Below are positions 46,215-58,215 of a DNA stretch of 64,000 bases, in pieces. The position numbers were made by a program, and so were the translations under genes. The first letter of the stretch is position 1, and every line of letters starts with the position of its first letter. Under the pieces are notes generated by a model that was not told where the DNA came from, did no database searches, and saw only the letters and a program-made list of their open reading frames with translations. Origin of the DNA: Carposina sasakii (lineage: Eukaryota > Arthropoda > Insecta > Lepidoptera > Carposinidae); the NCBI GenBank assembly GCA_014607495.2, contig CP053153.1, positions 4,960,001 through 5,024,000 on the forward strand, written 5' to 3'.

Positions 46215-46460
46215 AAACTGTAAATTGTGCAGTGTTGTAGTGTTAGTTGCACTTGTGAATTTGTCCGTCGGTCGGTAACGCTGAGTTTGTACAGTGCTTA
46301 CATTGTCTGGCAAGGATCCATAAGGCCGCCTGGCCAGCCAGGAAGCGTCAGATGGTGTGAAACGCTTTATGTGTTGGCTGTGGTGTCTGTGCAGAAACTA
46401 CGTATATGGGGATAATCTATACCAATTGATCTTAGTTCCAAAGCGAGGAAATTAAAACCG
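46215..46460 (+). other. Candidate internal non-coding exon
   Basis: The acceptor is tttaatcttccccacacatc ttcag| before 46215, and the donor is attaaaaccg|gtaagttaat at 46461. The 246-nt block between is GC-richer than its flanks (ccgtcggtcggtaacg, ggccgcctggccagccagg). All three frames contain stops (tag or taa at about 46221, 46275 and 46236), so it would be an untranslated exon. It could be an alternative 5'-UTR exon of the gene beginning near 25.9 kb, or a lncRNA exon. The call rests on splice-site quality and base composition alone. Confidence 0.42.
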
Positions 46461-48481
46461 GTAAGTTAATTTCTTATCAACGACTGTGCATCACGCCTTT
46501 GGCTTAGTTTTAACATTGTTACGAGTAACTCTCTTCCTCTGCTACCAAAATGCGTGAAGTTATATGTTTTTTATTCGTTTTCACATATAAGACCAAGTAG
46601 AATACGTAAAACTATTCACGTAAGTATTTAGAGTCTGCGCACACATTGTTGAAACATTAGTAGAAATCTCATGTCACTGTTAACAAATCTCCTCTATCTA
46701 CTTTCGTCTTTCACGTTATTACAGTAATTATAGTATAGTAATTTCTTGTGCATAAATAAGCTTGCCAAAGTATATTTTGTGGCATGATGTGTTTAGAGCT
46801 GTATGTTCTAGTATAGGTATAGATGTGCAATTTAAGTCCATTGCCTCACATTGATCATGGATATAGAAGAAAAATTAGTTTGCAACTTTTATAAATTTTC
46901 TTAAAATTCACTAGTTGTCCCACATCGTAATGCAATGGGTCAAGTCTAAATACCTGTTCCTACATAATTACGAGTAGGTATATATCTCAACTCGAATGTG
47001 ATGTTTGTTGTTATCACTTCACGCTTAATTTACCCAGGTCGTTACTGAATCAATTTTCTCGATACTACATGACGGAGAAGGATCTTGCGATCGGAGATCT
47101 AGCGGTTGTTAGTATAGTTAGATAGTACCAGCTAGGTAGTTGTGACTAATAATAATCCTCAAGCTACTCGTATCTCACAATTTGACACGCTATTCGTTCC
47201 ACTGGCTTACGAGAGGGGCTAACTTATAATGCCATCTTATCGCTGATAATGGTAGGTAACTAACTATAGAGCTCGACATTATTATTATACCAACTTCTGA
47301 AAATATCTGAGACATCTCTAAAAGTTGGAGAATCGTAACTTTTTACTTTTTTTGTTGATCTATCTGTATTTTTATAATGATTTGTACGAGGTGTTGGTGG
47401 GTTGGAATATTAAGAACCCAGTCAGCGCCACCTGCTTGCTGTACTGGCTATATAACATACGATGATACTTTTATAATCTAAGCTAGGTATGTAGTAGAAG
47501 TAACCTAACACAACTCAATCAAAAGCAAATAAGCTCGTAAATCATTAAAAGATTCCCCAGCCCTTCTTAAACTTTACCTTATTGAACTTCTAGTGCGCCA
47601 TTTTGCAAGTAAATCTTCAATTCCGCCAATTCGTACCTCCAACTCGAGGATTTTCACTTGAATTTTCCAACCAATATTTTACTTGTCCGCTCTCCGCTTT
47701 GACATTGATGCTGAAGAAAAAACCCTAATCTGTGTTTAATTCTTCAACGTCGCCATTTTGTGGGCTCTGGGCTTTCTGGCTGAGATGGATTTTTCTTTAG
47801 TTATTGTACTAGTACTCGTAATTTGTACCCGCATTCTTAGTGGTCAACTTGTCCCTTGAGGGTACTCGAGTGAGAGATGGTAGTAGGTACTTTGTTTTCT
47901 TAGACACAGGAATCATGAATTTTAGTAGTAAGAAAAGTTTAAGTTAACGATATTGATGGATATTTGCTATTCTTATTTGCTTTTCTGATATAGCATGTAA
48001 GCTCTAATCGCCAAACATGAAAAAAATATTTGGTAGAGATTGCTAGAAAAACTAACAAATGTCCAAACATTTTCATAAACACAGCATGTTTTTGATTTAG
48101 TAATAATAGGATATGATAGCAACTTTAGGATCGGGCGTGTTTCAAGTAGCTATGTAAATAAGCAGGTATTTAATAATTATGAAATATTCTTTAATTCAAA
48201 ATGACTTTTTTAAAACTACGAAAAACTGTTGTTGATTAATAAGATTGCCTAACATATGCCTGTATACCAGTCTGGGCATCGTAGCTCCTTATTAAAAATA
48301 TATCAAAGTTTTTTTTTCAAAGTACGTGATATCGAATTAAATAATAGCATAAAGTGATTACGTTTTAATGTCAAATACAGCCGATAACAATGATTGGATT
48401 CATGGAAGCAGAAACCATTAAATTGAAATCAATTTTACTGTAATGGTTATAAAACATGTGTTCGGTTATGGTTAACAAAGT
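46461..48481. other. Non-coding, intron-like stretch
   Basis: No repeat or exon recognised. cgccattttg words at about 47597 and 47752 are common in insect UTRs but stand alone here. Confidence 0.4.
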
Positions 48482-48892
48482 TTGTTTAGGTTTCTTTATT
48501 TACCAATAATAAATGGATAAAATAAACGTTAAATATTGTGTTTAGAAAGTCTTTCCCACCCACAGAAGTCTTCAAGCCCTCCTCTTGTATGGCAGTGTTT
48601 TGAATTTGAACACAATTAACTTTTTTCTCTCCCTTTATTTTACATATGATGTGTAATGGATTTTACCTTTTTTAAAACATGTGACCTTTACTAAATAAAC
48701 GTACAGGAAACTCATGTTAACCTAAGCGTAGGTGTCCCTTAAGCAGCAGTAGGTATGGAAATTCATTTTCACCAACTTTTAACAAAGTAGGGGCCGGAAT
48801 TGTTTAGGTTTCTTTATTTACCAATAATAAATGGATAAAATAAACGTTAAATATTGTGTTTAGAAAGTCTCTCCCACCCACAGAAGTCTTCA
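48482..48892 (+). repeat. 93-bp direct repeat, 318 bp apart
   Basis: 48482-48574 and 48800-48892 (ttgtttaggtttctttattt ... cacccacagaagtcttca) differ at one position only (ctttccc versus ctctccc). The 225-bp spacer has no motif. The repeat is too short for an ordinary LTR pair. It could be a recent local duplication. Confidence 0.9.
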
Positions 48893-50569
48893 CCTCCAGC
48901 CCTCTTTATTTTTATTATAGTATAGCTCTTAGTTTCTCCCACACCTTCATTATGGCTGAAAAAAGGAATTTAGTATTGAATTTTTAAAGAATGAATTTGT
49001 ACTACAACAGTAAGTAACAGAGGATTAGATAAATAAAAAATACCTAACTTTTTAAAAGCATCTCTCCCTTTATCGCCTCTAGTGGTCCCTAGTTTTCTTA
49101 TTTAATATATATGGGAAGCTAATGTCACAAGCCTATCTTTTTCTACAGAGAAGCTATCATTTTTCTGCATTATTAATAATTTTTTGAAAAGACGATTTGC
49201 ATTGAATGGTTAAAATATTATTTTCTTAATAATATACTAAAATTTGTATAAACATAATATATTAATATAGATAAATAATATTTATTTTAATTTTTTTTTT
49301 GACTGGAAATAACGATAAAATAGAAATGTGGACTTTGAAAAAAAAAAACAAACGTCACTTACTTAGGGGACCGATGTGACCGTGGTGAAAATGAGTTTTT
49401 ACTAAAGCCCTTAAAGGGGCTCCGTACGTTAGGGAACGGTCGGGAAACGGGCTAAGCCTGCAAAAACTTCTATTTCTTCTTAAAACTAAAGATATCTGGG
49501 TAGGTATTATTTTATTGAATGTCACTAACTGTATCGAAACGTAAACATATAAAACGTGACGTACATCTTATTAAGGTTACTTAGAACAATTTATGGCTTC
49601 TACAGCACTAGTATTTCAATACCCTGAACATATTTATCCCAAGCCTTACCATATGATCACAGTATGGGATTTGTAAAAATACCCTCATTCCCTACAAAAT
49701 CCCACCCTACTCTCAGGTAATAAAACTGAAAATCCGTCGCGCGACTCACAAAACTACCCTGTAGAATATACTTCGTCATCCGACTTTGATATTCACCCTT
49801 AAAGTCTAGCTGAAAGGGTGGTTTATCTTTTGTACGCGTGTAATATATTCAGTTCACAAAATGAATTGCGAATGTTAGTAACTCCGAGGCTGCGAACATA
49901 TTCGTAGGATCTGTACAGCCCTGCCTCCCTTATTGGCGGGGTTGGTTTCGAGAACAGATCCTATTCTAATTGGCTAAGGTTCTGTTTCGGTTTGGTACGC
50001 GGCGGATTTCCGAGGAATGTTCTCTGATCGTTTTATATGTCGCGTATTTGTTGGTGATATCTGTCGTGGATATTGACTCGTTTACTGTTTTCTGGTGCTC
50101 GTTACTGTTGTCACTAATGAAATTAAGCTTGATAGATTGACTGGAATTTGTTAGTTACCTATACTAACCAGGCACATTTGTTGTGCACAACCACGTTGGT
50201 TGTGTTTTTAACGCACGCCACACAGTTCGGTAATGGAAAAGCCTTTCAAGCTGCCACCATAAGTTACACAAAAGTGATTACAAAACTATGCACCTATGCA
50301 AAATTATGCTAAAATAAGTCTATTTGTTTTCCGTTACCTTCTGAAACCATTTTGAAACTACACACAATCTTTCGTCATAAATTCATAAGTTTAGGTATAT
50401 ACGGACATGGAAGCTTAGAGCAGACATGGAAGCTTGCATAATAGTACCTACCCAGTAAGTGATTAATATACTTTTAAGGCGCATTAGAGCACGTTAATGA
50501 TAGTTATAAAAAGTGTTAAGTAAATAATGTTAGTTAATATATTTTAAATTAAAAAATAAAAGAAAATAT
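48893..50569. other. Non-coding stretch with a GC-richer CCAAT block
   Basis: 49880-50050 is GC-richer and has cttattggcggggttggttt (49929-49948) and ctaattggctaagg (about 49966). These are CCAAT-type words that could mark a regulatory region. No exon or gene is supportable. 49200-49350 is extremely AT-rich. Confidence 0.35.
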
Positions 50570-50893
50570 TAGAGCAACGTTTTTTTGTGGAACATGTAAA
50601 AATTCGTTCGGTAGTGACCCATCGCCGGAGATAAGTTTATCTATCTCTTCTATCTTCGATATCGCTATATTAGTTTGCGGTTATCAAGCGAAAAAGTGTT
50701 ACCTGTTTATATTTAGAAAAATCTCTCTCTAATGTTCTCTCTAAATGCATAAACCCCCGTGTTGACAAAGTGGTTCAAATATCACACTATCTAAAGCGTG
50801 GTGTCTAGAAAATACCTAAGTAGAGCAACGTTATTTTGTGACACATGTAAAAATTCGTTCGGTAGGTACTTTAGATAAGTGACCCATCGCCGG
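50570..50893 (+). repeat. Dispersed direct repeat of about 60 bp
   Basis: agagcaacgttttt-type start, acatgtaaaaattcgttcgg, tag...gtgacccatcgccgga occurs at 50570-50626 and 50822-50893. The second copy has about 13 extra bases before gtgaccc. The spacer is about 195 bp. Confidence 0.75.
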
Positions 50894-51226
50894 ATGTTGT
50901 TGCATACATCGTTTTCCTTTACTAATTTACAATATTTTGGTGAATTTTTGAATTTTGTCATTTAAATTTAACTAATTCACCCAATACTATTTGGTTTGTG
51001 TGCAAATAGTATATATTTATTTGAAATATAAATAATGGTGGGTAATTATTTATATATTTTTTATCTTAGTAGAGGGTAGTTAATTCTGTGTAAGTAATGT
51101 GTTGGAGTTTTAGATCATAATAATTAGTGGTTTCTAATTTCTATCTTCTGAGGATGACGGTTGTTGGCGAAACATATCGTGTGTAGATTATTTATCTAGT
51201 TTTTATTTCGGTACATTATCGTCTTG
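50894..51226. other. Non-coding stretch, nothing recognised
   Basis: AT-rich. No supportable feature. Confidence 0.4.
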
Positions 51227-51330
51227 CATGCTAGGTGCTCGGGTCTGGTTTGCGATTGGTTAGTGCCTGTTTTCAATTAAGTTATCTAGGGTCAGTGGAA
51301 AGGGCCCGGTGGTGGGCGCACCTATTATCA
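51227..51330 (+). repeat. Family D copy (5' and middle part)
   Basis: gcatgctaggtgctcgggtc, tggtttgcg, tagggtcagtggaaagggcc, cggtggtgggcg follows the D copy at 27627. The 3' module is lost. Confidence 0.65.
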
Positions 51331-51495
51331 AGCTGTTTGCAACTTACTCACAAAACAGCTAGACAAATAAGTCGAGGTTAATAATAGGAGGCGAATGTCC
51401 ACTTTTGGCTGGTAAAACAGCTATTTCGTGGAAAAATATTAGTTGCTATTTTTACAAGGCCGAAGGAAGGAAGGAAGATGAATAGATTTTTTATG

Positions 51496-51706
51496 TTTAT
51501 TTTATACCTTTTCTATAACTTACATCTCTAATGCCTTTATCCCTTCGGGGTAGGCAGAGCACTAAGGGCCTAGAACCACATGGTGCCACTTCTCAATTTT
51601 TAGGGTATAGTTGAGATGTAGTTCGGTTATAGTGACAGGTTCAACCCATCGCCTACAAAACACCAAGACCCTCTTGTTCCTTTATTTTATACCTTTTCTA
51701 TAACTT
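51496..51706 (-). mobile_element. Family E SINE-like copy E3 with 26-bp target duplication
   Basis: The 159-bp element 51522-51680 is flanked by a perfect 26-bp direct repeat (51496-51521 and 51681-51706). On the minus strand it starts ggaacaagagggtcttggtg and runs through gtgttttgtaggcgatggg, agaagtggcaccatgtggtt, ctgcctaccccgaagggata, aaggc. A long duplication of this kind indicates integration by a retrotransposition-type mechanism. Confidence 0.85.
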
Positions 51707-52611
51707 TAATAACTATAACCATGATTTTGCCTTCATCGGATAGTTTATACCAGAGTCTTTGTAACTAACAGACTTTGTAACATAAAAACTGACCTACCTT
51801 TATTAATTTCCATTTCCAATATCTATTTAGTACTTAATAAGGTCAGTGGTTGACATTGTTTTATTATCCCTCCATCCCATAATATGTAAAATCTATTTTG
51901 ACCGTTTCCCACACCGGTTTGAACCAGTTTTTGCACTTTAAGGGGTCAGTTAAGTCCAATTAAACTTTTCCACGCTTATTTTATTAAAAATCTGAGCTAT
52001 TAAAGTTTTTTTCTACCTTTGGAACGAATTTCTATCGAACTGTGAGAATAAAGTCAAAGTTATGGTTAGCACTGTTGTTAACCACATTTTTGGGTAAGGA
52101 GCTACATCCGCAGTTTAAATTGTTTTTATTTAATTCCAAATGATTTAACATATTTATAAGATGGTTTGATCTAACTACGAACTGTGAATTTAATCTCGAT
52201 CTCTATTTAGTAATTGACTGAAACGATTTTGCCTGGAACTCTACACGAAAACCAAAAAGGTTACACATAGAAATCTGTCCCCCACTGCCTAAAGATTTAT
52301 AATCTGAAGTCAGTTTGAAAATGCATCTTTTGACGTGGACCTACGTTTGATAGTTGCTCGCGTGGTGAAGTATTTGCGAGATAGAAAGCATAGCTTCAGT
52401 GTCGTGCAATTAACGTTTTTCAGGGCGAGTGCCTCGGGCATTGTGCCCCACGTGGGAAAGACTGGGTTCATAAAAGACGTATTTAGACGTACATAAACCC
52501 TTTCAGAGCAGTTTCGATAGCCTTTTATATGTATGAGCACGGATTTATATGTAAAATAAATAGAATAGTGGCCTTTATGGCGTGATTTAGTGAAATATTG
52601 GTAGATTTATA
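51707..52611. other. Non-coding stretch, nothing recognised
   Basis: The 76-codon minus-strand frame at 52310-52540 lacks motifs. Confidence 0.4.
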
Positions 52612-52803
52612 TACATACATATAATCGCGCCTTTCAATCAATCAATCAATATGTTTATTTGCTCAAATATGTGTATATACATGTTATTATTTGTATTTAC
52701 AGCAAGCGTTCTACATATTTCGTCTTTATCCCTTACGGGGTAGGCAGAGCACCAAGGGCCGTTAGAACCACATGGTGCCACTTCTGACCAATTTTGAGGG
52801 TAA
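52612..52803 (-). repeat. Family E copy E4, split by a LINE tail
   Basis: tacatacatataatcgcgcc ttt (to 52634) is the 3' end of E. The copy resumes at 52724 with ctttatcccttacggggtag, gcagagcaccaagggcc and ends agtggcacc-complement text by 52803. Confidence 0.75.
52635..52723 (-). mobile_element. 5'-truncated LINE 3' end with (ATTG)n tail, nested in E4
   Basis: The minus strand reads ...gagcaaataaacatattgat tgattgattg. An AATAAA signal is followed by tandem ATTG units, typical of some non-LTR retrotransposons. A possible cttt duplication flanks it (52631-52634 and 52724-52727). Confidence 0.65.
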
Positions 52804-52852
52804 TTCCAAAGTGAGGGTGATATTAATAATATTTTATTTTGTTTTGTTTCAG

Positions 52853-52882
52853 GTATGACTGGTCTAACTATTGCTGTTTCTG
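52853..52882 (+). other. Candidate 30-nt micro-exon
   Basis: A strong acceptor (attttattttgttttgtttc ag) precedes gtatgactggtctaactatt gctgtttctg, which is followed at once by |gtaaga. The only ATG gives MTGLTIAVS with the frame continuing into the next exon. It could be the exon that carries a start codon after non-coding exons, or a cryptic pair. Nothing in the next 11 kb clearly continues it. Confidence 0.28.
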
Positions 52883-54884
52883 GTAAGAGCTAAATTCTAA
52901 TAGCTTGCACGGAAGTCATGAGAATTAAGAATATTTATTGTTTGTATCTATCTAACATGTGTAGCGGAGCCATCTATCGGATGCAGAAGAGAACCACAAT
53001 CGAATGCGAAATTCTAGAACGCGATATCGAAGTTTCTCACAATGATTGGAATATATACATGGGCCGAACAACAACTAGCGGCCCGGTGGGGCCGGAAGAG
53101 CTTCCCTTTTCACCGCCCCCACACAGTTAAATAATATAATATTATATTAACATAATATTCACATTGCTGTGTTCCCAGAGGTCCTTAATTTCGATTGGAT
53201 AGTCCATTTATTAAATAGAAAATAATAAGAAATCGAATAATCATGCAGCATTCAAACAAATCAAGTTAAATAAAACATATTGATTAGTTTAGATCGAGTT
53301 GTTGTTATAAATTTTTATTTAAAACTGGTGCTATTATTTCGAAATAAGCCATTAGTTTTAACATAATGTACGGTGGCCGTCGTAGCACACATGTGAGCTT
53401 TTAACAGTATGACTCGGAGTTTACGAAATGTCTCATAAAAATTATGATGTTTTCGTCATAAAGTTGCGCGACGATTAGGAGTGGTTTATTCTATCATTAT
53501 AATCGTAGAGAATTCCTTAATAACTTGAAAAAGATACTTACATTTACCTACCTACAAAATATTAACCAAAAACTAGGTCTTCCTACATTCCAGCGATATC
53601 TTAACAGCAAAGTTCAAACCTGGCTTTATTTTTAGATAAAACACGGCAGGAATGCGCGGAACAGTTTTGCAAGTGTCGCGGTAAACAAACGGGCAATTTA
53701 CCGACTCATCAGACCCGTAATTTGGCACAATGGCGGCTTGCGAAACCTCTACCTTTTAAACAGTGCAAAAACGGGGACAAAACTTACAAGACATTACAAA
53801 ATAACTTTTATATTTTTCGTATTTAGCTTCACGTAAAGCGATTATTTTAATGCTTAAAAGGTGGCCTAGCACTAGTGCATGCAGGTTACATTTTAACCTG
53901 GAATGAACTTATTTCATTTAAAACATAGGTAATACTTGCATTTTGTGTGTGTTTCATTTACCTCAGAATTTTTCCTTGATAAACAAACGTAATGAAAATA
54001 AATAAAAATCTTATTTAGATTTTTTTTTCTCATCTGCTACTTCGAAAAACTTTCAAATTGAGCACAAAACCACATGGTAAGTATGTAAAATTTTGCCGAT
54101 AATTATATTAGAACTCACGACGTCGTAATTCAAAAGATTGGGCATATGAGAACAATTTAATAGACCTTGCGTATGTAGCAATTGCAATACACTAAGAAAT
54201 ATAAGATACATAATTTTAACCATTCCATGTTGGCAATATTCCTAAAAGCAAAATATAAGAGTAAACATTAAAATAAAGGTAAGGTTTTTTCTACCTTATT
54301 CCAATGAAATTTATATCGAACCATCTTATTTGTAGCTAGTATTTCTGTAGCTTCGTTGCAAATTAATAGGTGCCTCGAGGTTTGCGGCCGGGGTCTCACC
54401 TTGATAGCTTCCTGATATACACCTACCTTACGAGTAGGAGCAACTGGAGCTTTTATATGCACCGCAAATAACTTTTAATTTGCCAAATAGTTTTTCCAAA
54501 TGTTTATGCCTTCAACAGTTCAATTTGATTCTTTTAGTTTTCCTAATAGTCTTTTTGTTGTGGCTTGCTTTTCATTATAGTAGTGATTTTTCAGACAATT
54601 GTCTATGCATCTGTTATATTCTCAATCGATTATAACATCAAAGGATGAGTAAAATGTCAAACCATGAGATGCTGTTGGACACCTACTGTCTCTACACATA
54701 CATACTGTCTCTACTATTCCGCATCCTAGTTGCAGCCCATGTTGACTAACAGGAATCACTCATTGTATAGAGGTGCATACCCTCGAGCGGTTTGACCATA
54801 TTCCGGTCCTGAGGTAGAGAATGTCCCGTCAACAATGGTAGTCAAAATCAGAAAATCGGCCTATAGAAATATAAAATGATGTCC
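52883..54884. other. Non-coding, intron-like stretch
   Basis: The 70-codon frame at 52918-53130 has gagccatctatcggatgcag, a word reminiscent of dispersed 'cgccatctatcgg' repeats, so I do not call it a gene. Nothing else recognised. Confidence 0.4.
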
Positions 54885-55050
54885 GTGGTTCCGCTCGCGT
54901 GGATATCGCTTATTGCGTACATAGGGTATAAAAATAGTTTACGACCTATAGAATATACTTATAAAATTTCATAAAAATCGGTCAAGCCGTTTCGGAGGAG
55001 TTTGGCAATAAACGCCGCGACACGAGAATTTTATATATTAGATAAATAAT
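54885..55050 (+). repeat. Lepidopteran 'cgtttcggaggag' type repeat
   Basis: tgtccgtggttccgctcgcg, tggatatcg, tttcataaaaatcggtcaag, ccgtttcggaggagtttggc, aataaacgccgcgacacgag, ttttatatattaga. This is a common element 3' region in Lepidoptera. Class not assigned. Confidence 0.6.
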
Positions 55051-58004
55051 ACCTGGTGAGCGATGCAGAGCATGAGAGGCAGAAGATATGTCGGAGCACG
55101 TGGAAGAAGAAACAAGACTGTTTGGTAACGTAATTGCTTCTTGACTTAGGTTATAGTAACCGGATTATTAATTCCTTCGGGATGTCACTTGCCTCCAGCA
55201 GACATGTAGACACTTTTAGACTATTTCACACTTAACCGAAAACTCGCCTCCACCAATTCCGGTCTTACAGCTTACATCATTTCCTTAGGAACACTGACCA
55301 AGAATTCTCCGCCGGGCGTGTCGGGTAGCGCGTGTGGAAAATTTAATTATCTGCCGACCAGCGGACCTATTGTGATTCAAGTGGCGTATGTCTGGCGGCG
55401 GTGACGTAAGGATATTGAGGACCGATGACCTTCCGTCTTGTCTTTTAACTGAATTCTAATTTCGGTCTGTTGGTAGATGATTTCGGGATTTGTTCTATAT
55501 TCCAATTTGAATGAGGAATTTTGGTTTAGGACGTGATGTGGTTGGGGAATTGGGATGAGATTCTATTATGGGTTTGGTAGAGCTGCAGCTTCTGAATTGA
55601 TCAAGTAGGTAATATTATTTTTTATCTATGGAACATTTTATAGTATGTTAAAAACATATTTTTCTCTATGGCTTCTGCGAGGGCTTGATGATATTTTTTT
55701 GCTGATTTGACCAAATTATGCATATAGTATTACCGCACGTATAATCTAAAGAACGGAAGGAACTAGTGCGGGCTTCTTATGTATTAAATAATATATTTCT
55801 TTTCTAAAATGTGCCTTTACGATGAGCCTCACTAGAAGATAATTTAAGAAGTTTTGAACTAGTATGTCTAAATGGGTGTTTGTGTTCGAACTCGTACTAG
55901 CCCCTCCGAAATCGACCCAAACATGCGATTTTATTACCATCACTCATACATAACTTACGTTAAAGCCTTATTTATAGTCTCCGTCACTCATATCTTGGGC
56001 ACAATATTGTGTCTCGAATTCAAGGGGAATCGTAGAAATCCCAGCTAGACTGTGGCGAGCACATATGGTCAGAAACGATGTGTGGTACATATAACACTGA
56101 TAGAGAGTTTTCTTATCCATGGCATTTTTGTAAAAAAAATGTAAAGTCTGGCGCGGCACGGCGCTGAAGCGGCTGGTGAGTTGCTAACTAGGAATATCCA
56201 ATTTATTTTCAAAAATTAGTTACCTAATATTCCAATATTTATGTAAAGTCACGAATTCATCAATAATTTAGGTATGTTTAATTTATCTATAACATAACAC
56301 GCTACATACAAAGGTATACTACCTAACACTGTTGTTACGAAACTAACGAACGTAAGACACTAAAAGTTCGTTCTACACATAAATCTTAGCCACACTTCAA
56401 GCATGTAGATCTATACCTACCATTTGTTATTCAAATTGTCGCAGACGTCGTCGTCTGAAACGCACCCTGACATCTCGTTGAATATGTAACAACGATTATG
56501 GAAAACTTTTGAATAATACTAAGTAATACTTTCCTTATGAATTCTTAATAGAACTGAGCTTTGTCTGTTTTTGTTCCTCAGTTTTCATACCTGTTGATTT
56601 AGTAGGTACTATGAGTTTTATAGTGAGCACGATTATTTTGGAGTGGTGCCAAACCACCATTTCTGTATTTTAAAAGCCCTGTAAGTGAGAAACAGTTATA
56701 AATTACATTTAGTTTCCTTCTACGATGATTACAAGTTCACCTGGGTTGGTGGAATGTTACGTTAGTAATGGGAAATATGTCGACACAAGAGACCCAACAA
56801 ATGACTGGGTATATCTGTAAGTACATAGGCTTTTCGATCGATATGCTGATTGTGATGATAATATTAACTAATATCATAAATACTGCGTCACTAGCAAAGT
56901 GGACATTTGAATAAATTGATAAATATTATACTGTTCAAACTACCACCATGTTTAAATTCCCAGTCTATAATCTTCTTATAGTCTATGTAAAATTCAATAC
57001 CACATCATAGATTTGCATACCCTATGAAGCAAAAAGAATCTTCATGCAAAATGTATATTCATGCCTAAAAAGTAAAAAAAATACAACCGCACTTTTAGAA
57101 ACATCCGCGATGTTTTCGGAGAACGAGGTTTTAATTAAACAAAATCAAAGTTTTTTCTTTGTCAACATTTTCTGTTTTGATCTCATTTCATTAGAGACTC
57201 GGCCTTTGGCGACACGGAAGATTCTTTCTGTCGGTTTACCAGGTCCGGCAGTAAACGAACACTGAAACATTTACCATTGCTATACAGTCAAGCCTATGTG
57301 TTTGGTTCCTACGTACACGCTAGTGACACCGACCTCGAGATAGATAAAGTTGTGGTATTGTACTCGTAAGTAACAATATCACTGAGGGGTAACTAACCTG
57401 AATAATTGGCATAGGCAACTTTAAAAATCACCTGCTCTATAATAGAACGTACCTACTTTTTACAATTTAAAGCTGCTTAAAGCTGTTCAGCTCCTACCTA
57501 AATGTATATCACAAAGTAAAACTGTATTAGTTGTGAAGAAAAGGTATTCCTATGTACATTGAGGGACAAAGCCCAAATCTCATTTAGAGTGCAGGTCGCG
57601 TAGGTTTTAACCACTTTTGGTTGTTCCTTCCCCACACGCGAAAAGAAAAACCTTCAAGATCCCAAAAGCCCGTCAAGCTATCATTATTTGTCATTAAAAG
57701 AGGGGAATTTTATTTTAATCCGAGATATAAGTTTAATAACCACCCAGTATTCGCTTGCACCTTTTAAAAAATCTAGTCTCCCTAGCACTGCTCCCTCCAC
57801 TACAACTTGAGTTTGCATATTCCCTGCGCTAAATAGATTTAGGTGTCCACGAGTGCCGAGGGTTGGGAAGCTAATTACGTACCCATTTAATTTTTTACCT
57901 CGTCTGGATTTTTAAAGTAACTAGTCGCTATCTAAAGCTATGTCTAATGGACGATCGTGAAGCAAGTCTCTACCTATGTAGTTAAACTTTAGTTATGTGT
58001 CATC
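55051..58004. other. Non-coding stretch; one GC-rich motif cluster
   Basis: 55310-55420 (gccgggcgtgtcgggtagcg, ctgccgaccagcgg, tggcggcggtgacgtaagg) is GC-rich and combines homeobox-like taattat, tcaagtg and tgacgtaa words, so it could be an enhancer. Frames at 55746-55943, 55968-56159 and 57044-57265 have no motifs. Nothing else. Confidence 0.35.
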
Positions 58005-58215
58005 CATCAGTCGCATCTCCTTCCATGCATGTCTTTATAGTTGACTAAGGAACTCAGGGGTGTTATCTCAGGTGATAGGTAGGTATAAGCTAGCAACTTG
58101 CGACTGATCTTTTTACATCTGGCCCCGCTATGCTAAACGTGGCTGCCGGATCTCCTTCGCGATCCTGCAGTTCCGGCTACCTATTTTGTTAACATAGTCG
58201 TGTATATATTCAAAA
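58005..58215 (+). repeat. Family A copy A9
   Basis: cagtcgcatctccttccatg, gttgactaaggaactcaggg, agctagcaacttgcgactga, ctggccccgctatgctaaac, gtggctgccggatctccttc, gcgatcctgcagttccggct, acctattttg. Confidence 0.8.

Noticed and set aside
52918..53130. 70-codon frame after the micro-exon as a terminal coding exon
   Set aside because: No acceptor joins it in frame to the 30-nt exon, and its DNA resembles a dispersed 'ccatctatcgg' repeat.
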